Of a stretch of 8,665 bases of DNA, positions 1 to 6,452 are shown one piece after another. Position 1 is the first letter of the stretch. Each line of letters starts with the position of its first letter. Both the position numbers and the translations under genes were made by a program. Under the pieces are notes generated by a model. It made no database searches. It was not told the origin of the DNA and saw only the letters and a list, made by a program, of their open reading frames with translations. The stretch is from Desulfobacteraceae bacterium (GTDB lineage: Bacteria; Desulfobacterota; Desulfobacteria; Desulfobacterales; SG8-13). The DNA lies in the NCBI GenBank assembly GCA_029287875.1, contig JARFQH010000060.1, forward strand, positions 1 through 8,665, read 5' to 3'.

Positions 1-1
1 A

Positions 2-385
2 GTATCGACTGAGTATTATCCAGCGCAAGCCGCCATGCTGTCCCTGCGTGAGGTGCTGACCGAACGAAACCTCTTTCCGGAAACCCGGGCTTTTTGGGAC
101 CGTCGCAAGATTTTCTGCACATCCGAGTCGACTATTCCCCTAAATGAAACCGCAGGAATTCTCTTTGAAACCGCCGCATTCTCCGGCGGCCTGCCGGTGG
201 CACCACCACTCAAAAGGGGGCACATGCTGCCGGATTTTATCGATCGAAAGCCGGTTCGTTCCTTCTTTGGTAGGCTTTTCCGGCGCAAAACTGAACCCGA
301 TCGACCGGTTTCGAAAAGAACACCGAAGGTGCGGCAGAGAATGGTTGCCAGCGGTCTACCGCCGGAGGTCAGGGATGAACCGTAA
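2..385 (+). CDS. Probable N-terminal cytoplasmic region of OpgH, in a different frame from the catalytic part; open at left edge
   Basis: This frame has no stop from base 2 to the TAA at 383-385; the first ATG is at 35, but it lacks a clear Shine-Dalgarno and the gene may begin further left. Codons look genuinely coding (many C- or G-ending codons), whereas the overlapping frame from 144 reads as an implausible Cys/His/Arg-rich stretch up to about base 290. From about base 218 it encodes RGHMLPD followed by KPVRSFFGRL. This lines up without gaps with the RSSMFPD and NPVGRFWDRL stretch of the E. coli OpgH cytoplasmic N-terminus, as I remember that sequence. Its length, about 115 residues before the first membrane helix of the next frame, also matches the OpgH N-terminal domain. 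The stop overlaps the ATG at 375 by 11 bases. It could be a separate small protein, but the homology argues for a split or frameshifted opgH. The first 70 residues are not recognised. Confidence 0.5.
   Translation, partial: VSTEYYPAQAAMLSLREVLTERNLFPETRAFWDRRKIFCTSESTIPLNETAGILFETAAFSGGLPVAPPLKRGHMLPDFIDRKPVRSFFGRLFRRKTEPDRPVSKRTPKVRQRMVASGLPPEVRDEP
364..377 (+). promoter_or_regulatory. Strong ribosome binding site choosing the internal ATG of opgH
   Basis: GGAGG at 364-368 lies six bases before the ATG at 375-377, whereas the ATG at 144 has no comparable site. The site sits inside the upstream frame (stop at 383-385), so ribosomes finishing that frame could restart here. This is why the catalytic ORF is annotated from 375. 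Confidence 0.55.
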
Positions 386-2474
386 GCCGATCAAAAAATT
401 CTGGGAAAAAGAGGCCGTGAGGCGGCGCGTCCTGCTGATGCTCCTCATCGTGAGCACCACCGCGGTCGCCAGCGGGTACATGGCCAATGTTCTACCACAC
501 ATGGGCCGCACCGGGCTCGAAATTGCCCTCATCATTTTTTTCGCCATGCTTTTTGCGTGGATATCGATCGGGTTTTGGACGTCGTTCATCGGTTTCCTGA
601 TTCTGATGCGGCGGTATAACCGATTTACAATAAATTGGCCTTCTTACGCCAACGATCCCGGGATCGAAAAAAATGCCCGCACTGCAATTCTGCTGCCGGT
701 TTACAATGAATCGGTGAACCGTGTCATTGCCGGCCTGCGGTCGACTTATGAGTCGCTCGAATCGACCGGTCAAATGGCGTCCTTCGACTTTTTCGTGCTC
801 AGTGATTCCACTAATCCCGACCGGTGGGTGGAAGAGGAGGCTGCCTGGGCGGAACTTTGTAAAGAAGTCGACGGCTTCGGCCACATTTTTTACCGCCACC
901 GACGACCGAACATCAAGCGCAAGAGCGGCAATATCGCCGATTTTTGCCGCCGTTGGGGGCGCAGTTACCGCTATATGGTCGTCTTAGACGCAGACAGCAT
1001 CATGAACGGCGGTACCTTGGTTCGTCTCGTCCGACTCATGGAGCAAAATCCCGATGTCGGCATCCTTCAGACAGCCCCGACGACGGTCGGCCGTGACACC
1101 CTTATCGCCCGCGTGCAGCAGTTCGCCAATCACGTCTACGGGCCGATGTTTGCCGCCGGCCTGTCCTACTGGCAGCTGGGTGATGCCCAGTACTGGGGGC
1201 ACAACGCCATCATCCGGATCGAGCCTTTCATGAAGCACTGTGCCCTGCCGCAGCTGCCCGGCGAGCCGCCATTGGGGGGCCACATCCTCAGCCACGACTT
1301 TGTCGAGGCCGCTCTCATGCGCCGGGCCGGATGGGAAGTCTGGCTGGCATATGATCTGGGCGGCAGCTACGAGGAGGCGCCCCCTACCCTTCTCGATGGT
1401 CTGACACGCGACCGGCGCTGGTGCCAAGGCAATATGCAACATATGCGGCTGCTGTTGACGCGCGGCATTTTCCCGGCCCACCGCGCCCTTTTTCTCAACG
1501 GCGCCATGTCATACATATCGGCCATCCTGTGGTTCATGTTTCTGAATCTCAGCACCATCGAAGCGCTGGCCCAGGCGATCTTCGAACCCAAATACTTTCC
1601 AGCCCACCGGACCCTTTTTCCCCACTGGCCGGTTTGGAATCCCGGTTGGGCACTGACGCTTTTGGCATCAACAGGCTTCATCCTTTTTCTACCCAAACTG
1701 CTGAGCTTTTTTTTCATCTTGTTCAAGCAGCGGCAGGCCAAACTCTATGGTGGATTCATAAAGCTCTCTCTAAGCATCGGCGCCGAGATCGTCTTCTCCA
1801 CTTTTTTCGCACCGATACGGATGTTGTTTCACAGCAAATTCGTGTTTATGATTTTAATGGGTCAAAAAGTCGGCTGGCACGCCCAACCGCGTGAAGACCG
1901 CGGAACCACATGGCGCGAGGCTTTTCGATTCCATTACGGCGGAATGCTGTTGGCCCTCATCTGGGGTTTCATCGTTTACACCATCAACCGGTCCTTTTTC
2001 TGGTGGCTCACACCGATCCTGATTCCCCTTGTTCTGTCGGCGCCGCTCTCGGTGTGGTCGGGAAGGGCTGATATTGGACGTATGTTTCGAAAATACGGAC
2101 TGTTTCTCATTCCCGAAGAAATCAAACCGCCGCCGGAGTTAAAGTCGCTCAAGGCCTATCTGGCCAAGCTCGATACGCAGGCAGCGTCACTCGGCATCGA
2201 CAGAAGCAAGGGATTTGTCCAGGCGGTCGTCGATCCCAAGATCAACCGGCTGCATCTCACGATTCAGCGTCAGCGACGGCGCGTCTCGCCTAAGATCGTC
2301 GAACGCCGCCGTCAGCTCGTTCAAAGAGCCTTGACCGAAGGGCCGGACGAACTGAACGACCTCGAAAAAAAGGAAATCCTGATCGATCCGACCAGTCTGT
2401 CGTCGTTGCACGAATTGGTCTGGGAAAGCCCAGAAGAAATATTTTCCGGGCGGTGGCGGGTTTCCACGCCTTGA
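375..2474 (+). CDS. opgH: Glucans biosynthesis glucosyltransferase H (OpgH/MdoH), membrane and catalytic part
   Basis: OpgH is a GT2-family inner-membrane enzyme that polymerises glucose from UDP-glucose into the backbone of osmoregulated periplasmic glucans and helps move it across the membrane. Counting from Met at 375 (699 residues), there are two N-terminal helices (about 18-37 and 48-77). A cytoplasmic GT2 domain follows, with ILLPVYNE (105-112), SDS (D144), the metal-binding DAD (D205, D207), the acceptor-site SHD (D308) and RDRRW (345-349) as the Q/RxxRW motif. Further helices lie at about 375-400, 424-450, 462-492 and 521-560. LFLIPEE near 577 and the C-terminal tail are also OpgH-like. 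All catalytic residues are present. E. coli OpgH is about 850 residues; the missing N-terminal part appears to be encoded in the adjoining frame (2-385). The frame is open back to base 60, with an alternative ATG at 144. The periplasmic partner OpgG is not in the window. Confidence 0.93.
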   Translation: MNRKPIKKFWEKEAVRRRVLLMLLIVSTTAVASGYMANVLPHMGRTGLEIALIIFFAMLFAWISIGFWTSFIGFLILMRRYNRFTINWPSYANDPGIEKNARTAILLPVYNESVNRVIAGLRSTYESLESTGQMASFDFFVLSDSTNPDRWVEEEAAWAELCKEVDGFGHIFYRHRRPNIKRKSGNIADFCRRWGRSYRYMVVLDADSIMNGGTLVRLVRLMEQNPDVGILQTAPTTVGRDTLIARVQQFANHVYGPMFAAGLSYWQLGDAQYWGHNAIIRIEPFMKHCALPQLPGEPPLGGHILSHDFVEAALMRRAGWEVWLAYDLGGSYEEAPPTLLDGLTRDRRWCQGNMQHMRLLLTRGIFPAHRALFLNGAMSYISAILWFMFLNLSTIEALAQAIFEPKYFPAHRTLFPHWPVWNPGWALTLLASTGFILFLPKLLSFFFILFKQRQAKLYGGFIKLSLSIGAEIVFSTFFAPIRMLFHSKFVFMILMGQKVGWHAQPREDRGTTWREAFRFHYGGMLLALIWGFIVYTINRSFFWWLTPILIPLVLSAPLSVWSGRADIGRMFRKYGLFLIPEEIKPPPELKSLKAYLAKLDTQAASLGIDRSKGFVQAVVDPKINRLHLTIQRQRRRVSPKIVERRRQLVQRALTEGPDELNDLEKKEILIDPTSLSSLHELVWESPEEIFSGRWRVSTP

Positions 2475-2507
2475 TATTTCATGGTCACAGCAGGTGACGG
2501 ATGCGAT

Positions 2508-2591
2508 GTTCAGGGTTCGGGGTTCAAGGCACAGCGCTTAAGGAAGGACTTCAATCCTTCAACCCTGAACGGGAAACGGTGAACTTGGAAC
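2508..2591. repeat. Converging array of degenerate 7-base repeats
   Basis: Three tandem heptamers of the form GTTNNNN occupy 2508-2528 (for example GTTCAGG and GTTCAAG). Five tandem heptamers of the opposite orientation, NNNNAAC, occupy 2557-2591 (for example CCTGAAC and GGTGAAC). The best-matching pair is a perfect 10-bp inverted repeat, GTTCAGGGTT at 2508-2517 with AACCCTGAAC at 2561-2570. The centre holds a small stem, GAAGGA at 2543-2548 with TCCTTC at 2555-2560. The whole could fold as one imperfect hairpin. No T-tract follows, so it is not an obvious intrinsic terminator. It may be a genome-wide interspersed repeat, which cannot be tested from one copy. Confidence 0.6.
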
Positions 2592-2652
2592 CTCTTGGGT
2601 TTAGGTTTCAGCGCCGCCTATGGCCGCAAACGACCACTCTGATCGAAGAGGA

Positions 2653-2745
2653 AATTTTTGAGTTTCGGTGAAAAATTCCAAATCGCAAATAACAATCAAT
2701 GTTGATTGGTTTCCCGCCCTGGCGGGATTAACGGTTCCCCGTTAA
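2653..2745. repeat. Cluster of four perfect 7-bp hairpins between convergent genes
   Basis: Four perfect 7-bp inverted repeats follow each other. They are AATTTTT/AAAAATT (2653-2659 with 2671-2677), CAATCAA/TTGATTG (2693-2699 with 2702-2708), TCCCGCC/GGCGGGA (2712-2718 with 2721-2727) and TTAACGG/CCGTTAA (2728-2734 with 2739-2745). The last two abut. They lie between the 3' ends of opgH and the minus-strand Yip1-like gene, so they could stop transcription from both sides or stabilise 3' ends. The hairpins lack a directly adjacent U-run; the nearest T-rich stretch is at about 2769-2778. A REP-like repeat is an alternative. Confidence 0.6.
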
Positions 2746-2802
2746 AGTGCCATGCTCAAAATTGCCAATTTATTTTTTCGTGAGCCCTCGCCCCCCCGCC
2801 GG

Positions 2803-3339
2803 TTACCCGGCCGGCGTCCGCACGGCCCCCGTAAGCCACATCGCCAGGAACAATACGGCGCCCTGAATAATCCATCCGATGAGGCAAACACCGATCGCAC
2901 GCGCATTCGAACTGTAATCGAGAGCCTGTCTGACCGCAATGACCATGGCAACCAACTGCCAGATACCAGCGACAAAAAAAATCAGTCCGCCAATACCCGG
3001 TAAAATGCCGAGGATGCGGATCACTCCCGGCGAACTGGAGAAGCCTGTGGTTCGCAGCAGTTCACCGACATCGGCGCGCGTTTGGGGTTCGGGCAGCCAG
3101 CGGGTCCCGATGTAATAGGTCAAGAGGGCCCAGACGTACCACCCCAACAGTGCCCCAAGAGTGCCTGTCAGAATGCCACCGAAACCCATTTTCCCAATAT
3201 TGCCGATACCCGCCGCAACGCTGGATATCACGACCACGGTCATGGCCTGGCCGATCGTCGTGCGGTCGGCTTCCACTTCCTCGTAGAGAGCGACGTCCAA
3301 CTTGGCCGCCCGCAGCATGCGCTCGAATAACAGGTTCAT
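2803..3339 (-). CDS. Yip1-domain integral membrane protein
   Basis: The product has 178 residues. An N-terminal amphipathic segment of about 28 residues is typical of bacterial Yip1 proteins. It is followed by hydrophobic segments at about 30-46, 54-77, 106-135 (possibly two helices) and 148-170. The stretch LLTYYIGTRWLPE (72-84), the region around TTGFSSSPGVIRILGI (97-112) and the closing helices give the Yip1 pattern in which helices are separated by short Gly/Pro-containing turns. Bacterial members have no agreed function. The start is supported by GAGGAG at 3346-3351, six bases upstream on this strand. The gene is transcribed alone, convergent with opgH and divergent from the small membrane protein at 3753. 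No enzyme motif is visible. The family call is from pattern recognition only. Confidence 0.75.
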   Translation of the reverse strand: MNLLFERMLRAAKLDVALYEEVEADRTTIGQAMTVVVISSVAAGIGNIGKMGFGGILTGTLGALLGWYVWALLTYYIGTRWLPEPQTRADVGELLRTTGFSSSPGVIRILGILPGIGGLIFFVAGIWQLVAMVIAVRQALDYSSNARAIGVCLIGWIIQGAVLFLAMWLTGAVRTPAG

Positions 3340-3752
3340 ACGCTTCTCCTCTCGTGTTGGTTCTTCCTGAAATTATCGCGATCATAAAATTTTACCCTGT
3401 GCAACACAAGGACAGTTGCTCCGGGGCGTCATTTTTATTCACAGTGCCGGTCCAAAGGGCCATGAGCGTTTAGGTCAAACTTTATCAGGGTCCCTCGGCG
3501 CCTCCCAGACCGCATACCATCGTGGTCGGAAACACGCAAACGAAAACTTGTTTTACTTTTTTCCCGATCCCGATCTCTCTCCGGACCTGCCTTGACTTCC
3601 ACATTTTCTCCTGTTAGGGATCAGTATTATGATGGTGAGCCTGGAGTAATTAGACTTCACACATCTTTGAATGGCGAGTCGTTAGATCCTTGTCGGGATC
3701 CCAAAATAAATAACGATCGTGTTGAAAAAACAACCGAACGGGAGAATGCCAG
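3340..3752. other. Divergent intergenic region, no gene seen
   Basis: This 413-base spacer separates two divergent genes and should hold both promoters. It contains the Shine-Dalgarno sites of both: GAGGAG at 3346-3351 (minus) and GGAG at 3741-3744 (plus). An AT-rich patch with the palindrome ATCGCGAT lies around 3376-3383, and a small GATCC/GGATC stem lies at about 3685-3700. No -35/-10 pair with good spacing was found on either strand, and no convincing ORF or RNA gene is visible. Confidence 0.5.
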
Positions 3753-4100
3753 ATGATACTTAAAAGTTACTTTCCGCTGATTGTGGCCTGTTACGTCGTG
3801 GCCGTCGGACTTTTTTTCCTGTCGACGGTCGTCATCGAAAATGCTTTGATTACGCCTGATCCCGGCGGTCGGCCTGTTCTGCTCGCCCTTTCGATCGCCT
3901 TCGCCGTTGTCGGCGCCGTGTTCGCTTTAATGTTTTTCAAGGGTCGCCTGAAAAGGTCCGGCATGACGGTCAAAGAGGTACGCATGGAAGCCGTGGCCAA
4001 GCTCGATGCCGAATCCATGCTGGCCGATATCGCCTTGAAAGACCCCGACCCGGATGTTCGTCTGATTGCCCAGAAGCGGTTGGAAGAAATTGCCAAATAG
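3753..4100 (+). CDS. Small two-helix membrane protein with a HEAT-like C-terminal segment
   Basis: I do not recognise this 115-residue protein. It has two hydrophobic helices (about 7-28 and 42-62) joined by a short loop with PDPGGRP (35-41). A basic stretch, KGRLKRSG (63-70), follows and by the positive-inside rule places both termini in the cytoplasm. The last 40 residues form a charged region ending in LADIALKDPDPDVRLIAQKR (90-109), which has the D-x-D-x-x-V-R pattern of a HEAT-type repeat helix pair, suggesting a protein-contact surface at the membrane. The start at 3753 is supported by GGAG at 3741-3744 with eight bases of spacing, and codon use is like the neighbours. It is not tightly coupled to either neighbour. 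A real gene is likely; function is unknown. Confidence 0.7.
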   Translation: MILKSYFPLIVACYVVAVGLFFLSTVVIENALITPDPGGRPVLLALSIAFAVVGAVFALMFFKGRLKRSGMTVKEVRMEAVAKLDAESMLADIALKDPDPDVRLIAQKRLEEIAK

Positions 4101-4287
4101 GAACGGGTAAAGGTCGCGTCTGAGGCCCGCAACACCATTTGCGGTATTCGGCCCAGGTTCATGTACCGATCCGACAGCCGGCTTTTTGAACAACCGCGCC
4201 GGAACATGATAGGAATCGCCCTGAATCGGGTCGCATGGGCGCATCAACACACCGGGCAAGACATTACATCGGGCGGTGTCAGAAATA

Positions 4288-4358
4288 CTCGGTGAGAACA
4301 AGAATCCTATGATCACTTTAAAATCCGGCCATCCGGCTACACATAGAGGTTCACCGAG
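4288..4358. repeat. Inverted repeat CTCGGTGA / TCACCGAG
   Basis: CTCGGTGA at 4288-4295 is the exact reverse complement of TCACCGAG at 4351-4358, and pairing can continue a few bases with one bulge. The 55-base loop is AT-richer than its surroundings. It lies upstream of the candidate promoter. It could be a structured RNA stem if transcribed from further upstream, or a chance repeat. Confidence 0.4.
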
Positions 4359-4383
4359 AACCGCTCGGTCGATGGTACCGGAC

Positions 4384-4412
4384 TTGACTAAAACTTGAAA
4401 CAGACTCATAGT
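4384..4412 (+). promoter_or_regulatory. Candidate sigma70-type promoter for the channel operon, bracketed by an inverted repeat
   Basis: TTGACT (4384-4389, five of six to consensus) and CATAGT (4407-4412, four of six) are separated by 17 bases and lie about 100 bases before the ATG at 4510. The inverted repeat CCGGACT (4378-4384) and AGTCCGG (4410-4416) touches the outer edge of both hexamers, a position an operator or a DNA-distorting activator could use. This is pattern matching only. Confidence 0.35.
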
Positions 4413-4509
4413 CCGGATAAAGGCACACACGGATCGGTACCGGCGGCGGGGCGTCATCGGTCTTGGCGGTGCCGGCGTTCGTTCACCTGACGGCCACGGG
4501 AGGCTGCCC

Positions 4510-5466
4510 ATGATATTCACGAAAACCAAAAGTGGACGCGCCTTGATCCATATGTTGATCACCCTGTTGGTCGTTATCGGCGCCCTGACCGCCATCGCCG
4601 TCTGGCACGTCGACCTGTTCCGCAAAATTTACCTGATCGACACGAAAACCGTCGTACTCAACGGTTTCATCCTTCTGCTTTTCTTTACCGGTCTGCTTCA
4701 ATTAATCAGGGCCGTCGCCCATCTGAGCCGCGAGGAAAGGCAGGTGGAGAGATTTGTGCACGACAAGGAAACCCGTCGGTTTTTCCCCGAAGAGCTGTTA
4801 TCCACGTCTCTCATTGGCCGACGCTTCAACACCATCAGAAGTCTCTACGAGCGCAAGGTGCCGATCAACCATGGCGCGATTGCGGCCATTACGGTGGCTG
4901 AAGAATCGCGACACCTGTCCTATCCCAAGTTCGTCAACAACGTGCTCATCCTGACCGGCGTCTTCGGTACGATCGTCTCGCTGATCTACGCCCTGATCGG
5001 CGCTACAACCGTCCTTCAGACCAATGCAGCCGGTGAGGGAATCGGGGTGATGCTGCTGGGAATGAACACGGCCCTGAACACCACCGCCACCGCAATCGTC
5101 TGTTTTTTTCTGTTCACCTTCTTTTATCAGCGACTGGCAGATCTCGAAACCTACGTCCTCAGCCGGGTCGAGGAAGCCGCACTGGTGCACATCATTCCGG
5201 AATTCGCCTTCGATTCCGAGGCGGTCAACTACAAAACCGAGCGGCTGGTCGCTGAACTACAGCTGCTGGTGGAGGAAATGAAAGCCGGCAGCGATTTTAT
5301 CCGTGAATCCCTGGCCGGCCTCAATGATTACAACCGCGCCTATCTGGCGAAGATCGCGGCCCTGATAGCCCGCCAGGACAACCAGGCCGAACAGACCCAG
5401 CAGGTACTCGGCCAGCTGATAAAAATCGAGACGGTCCTAAAAGATGGTTTCCGGCTGAGGGAATAG
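4510..5466 (+). CDS. MotA/TolQ/ExbB-family proton channel subunit
   Basis: This 318-residue inner-membrane protein belongs to the family whose pentamers surround two helices of a MotB/TolR/ExbD partner and use ion flow to drive movement. Helices lie at about 11-31, 47-69, 142-167 and 177-206, with a cytoplasmic loop between helices two and three. The family signature is in the last two helices: GVFGT (150-154) and MNTALNTTATAI (185-196), including the pore-lining Thr residues. The C-terminal 110 residues are charged and helical, likely cytoplasmic, and longer than in TolQ or ExbB, more like the tails of MotA or ZorA. The start is set by GGGAGG at 4498-4503, six bases upstream. The stop is eight bases before its partner at 5475, so the two are cotranscribed. 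The surrounding genes do not match Tol-Pal, Ton, flagellar or Zorya loci, so the driven process is unknown. Confidence 0.85.
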   Translation: MIFTKTKSGRALIHMLITLLVVIGALTAIAVWHVDLFRKIYLIDTKTVVLNGFILLLFFTGLLQLIRAVAHLSREERQVERFVHDKETRRFFPEELLSTSLIGRRFNTIRSLYERKVPINHGAIAAITVAEESRHLSYPKFVNNVLILTGVFGTIVSLIYALIGATTVLQTNAAGEGIGVMLLGMNTALNTTATAIVCFFLFTFFYQRLADLETYVLSRVEEAALVHIIPEFAFDSEAVNYKTERLVAELQLLVEEMKAGSDFIRESLAGLNDYNRAYLAKIAALIARQDNQAEQTQQVLGQLIKIETVLKDGFRLRE

Positions 5467-5474
5467 ATCGGAAC

Positions 5475-6452
5475 ATGCACAACTTCGACAACTTCATCGA
5501 TCTGCGGCTCAATCGTCTTCGCCAAAATGACGACATCTCCCTCTGGCCCAGCTTCACGGATATCATGACCGTGATCCTGATGATCTTCATGCTGACCATG
5601 ATCGTCGTCATTGTCAAAAACGCCAATCTGGCCCAAGAACTGGTGGCCCGCCGAACCGAGGAACAAAACCTCCAGTCGATGCTGGCTGAGATCCGTGAGG
5701 ACCGTGACGCACTGAAGATCGTGATCACCAACCTCGAGGAAAAGCTGCGGTCCCAGCAGATGGAAATCATCCTGCTGGGCGACGAAAACAAGGTCGTGCA
5801 AAGCACTCTGGAAACCAAGGTAGCCCTGATCTCGGCGCTGCAGAAACAGTTGTCCGAAATCGAAGCCGATGCCGAAAAACTTGAGCGCCGATTGACGGCC
5901 GCCGAAGCCGAGAAAGAGGCCCTCACATCGCGCTACGAGGAGCAGATGAAGACGATCAGTGCTGAAACCGAACGCCGGATAGAGGAATTCAACCGCAAGT
6001 TCGCGGCCCTGATGGACCGCCTCGGGGAAAAGGAAGATCTGATCGTTGCCCTGAATACCGAAAGAAAAGACCTGGAACTCACATTGGCCAAACAGCGCAA
6101 GGCCTACCTGGTGCTCGAAGACAAATACCAGCGTTTGATCCGCCCGGCCCGCAGCCCGCTGGGAAAGGAAGTGGTCACCGTGCAGTACTCCCGCCAGGAC
6201 GGCCAGTACCGCATCCTCTACAAGGAGCCCCAGAGCGACAGTTTCGAACCGGTCGGCCGAGAAGAGCTGCAAACCCGGCTCGACCGGCTAAAAGGCCGCT
6301 GGCAGGACAAGCTCTATATCAAAATCGTCATCCCGGAACAAAGCGGTTTATCGTACAACGAGGCCTGGAATTTCACACGAGATATCCTCTCCCGCTACGA
6401 CTACTACTACCAGGAACAAGAGAGTCCGGAGACAACCGAGGTGCGGGAGTGA
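5475..6452 (+). CDS. MotB/ExbD-like channel partner with long coiled coil and ExbD/TolR-like C-terminal domain
   Basis: The protein has 325 residues. A short cytoplasmic N-terminus is followed by one membrane helix (about 23-48) beginning LWPSFTDIMTV; D29 is at the place of the ion-carrying Asp in MotB, TolR and ExbD. Residues 52-222 are almost entirely charged heptads (many Glu, Lys, Arg and Leu) and should form a coiled coil of about 170 residues in the periplasm. The end (about 232-313) reads VVTVQY, then GREELQTRLDRL (261-272), KLYIKIVIPE (279-288) and SYNEAWNFTRDIL (293-305). This matches the order of the ExbD/TolR periplasmic domain: a short strand, a helix, a central strand and a final helix. 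I see no OmpA-type peptidoglycan-binding motif. The start is at the ATG at 5475, eight bases after its partner's stop, with GAGGGA at 5457-5462, so translation is probably coupled. ExbD assignment of the tail is by pattern, not search. Confidence 0.8.
   Translation: MHNFDNFIDLRLNRLRQNDDISLWPSFTDIMTVILMIFMLTMIVVIVKNANLAQELVARRTEEQNLQSMLAEIREDRDALKIVITNLEEKLRSQQMEIILLGDENKVVQSTLETKVALISALQKQLSEIEADAEKLERRLTAAEAEKEALTSRYEEQMKTISAETERRIEEFNRKFAALMDRLGEKEDLIVALNTERKDLELTLAKQRKAYLVLEDKYQRLIRPARSPLGKEVVTVQYSRQDGQYRILYKEPQSDSFEPVGREELQTRLDRLKGRWQDKLYIKIVIPEQSGLSYNEAWNFTRDILSRYDYYYQEQESPETTEVRE

Larger units (their letters stand above)
4101..4509. other. Long leader/intergenic region upstream of the channel operon
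   Basis: These 409 bases contain no convincing ORF; a minus-strand frame crossing the region has the low-complexity look of a shadow. It holds an imperfectly extended inverted repeat (4288-4358), a candidate promoter (4384-4412) bracketed by a 7-bp inverted repeat, and the word GGTACCGG twice (4374-4381 and 4436-4443). The Shine-Dalgarno GGGAGG at 4498-4503 belongs to the next gene. The stretch from 4101 to 4285 shows nothing recognisable, and no terminator with a U-run follows the gene ending at 4100. Confidence 0.45.

Noticed and set aside
144..374. N-terminal extension of OpgH from ATG 144 in the catalytic frame
   Set aside because: The first 50 residues are rich in Cys, His and Arg and unlike OpgH, there is no Shine-Dalgarno at 144, and the overlapping frame carries the OpgH-like sequence there. 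The part after about 315 may be coding if a frame switch occurs.
2484..2498. GTCAC/GTGAC hairpin as the opgH terminator
   Set aside because: The stem is only 5 bp and no T-run follows.
3592..3630. TTGACT with TATTAT as a promoter for the gene at 3753
   Set aside because: Spacing is 27 bases, far from 16-18, and no better -35 lies at the right distance from TATTAT.
3927..4625. Minus-strand ORF of 232 codons across the spacer
   Set aside because: It overlaps two real plus-strand genes at both ends, has no Shine-Dalgarno or family-like motif, and its composition is that of an antisense shadow.
5340..6272. Minus-strand ORF of 310 codons opposite the coiled-coil gene
   Set aside because: It is the antisense shadow of the charged heptads. 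The plus-strand frame has the membrane helix, conserved Asp and operon spacing.
4510..6452. Zorya anti-phage system (ZorA/ZorB) or flagellar MotA/MotB
   Set aside because: The second protein has no visible OmpA-type peptidoglycan-binding domain, and no ZorC, ZorD or ZorE or flagellar gene lies beside the pair. The similarity is only at the level of the channel superfamily.
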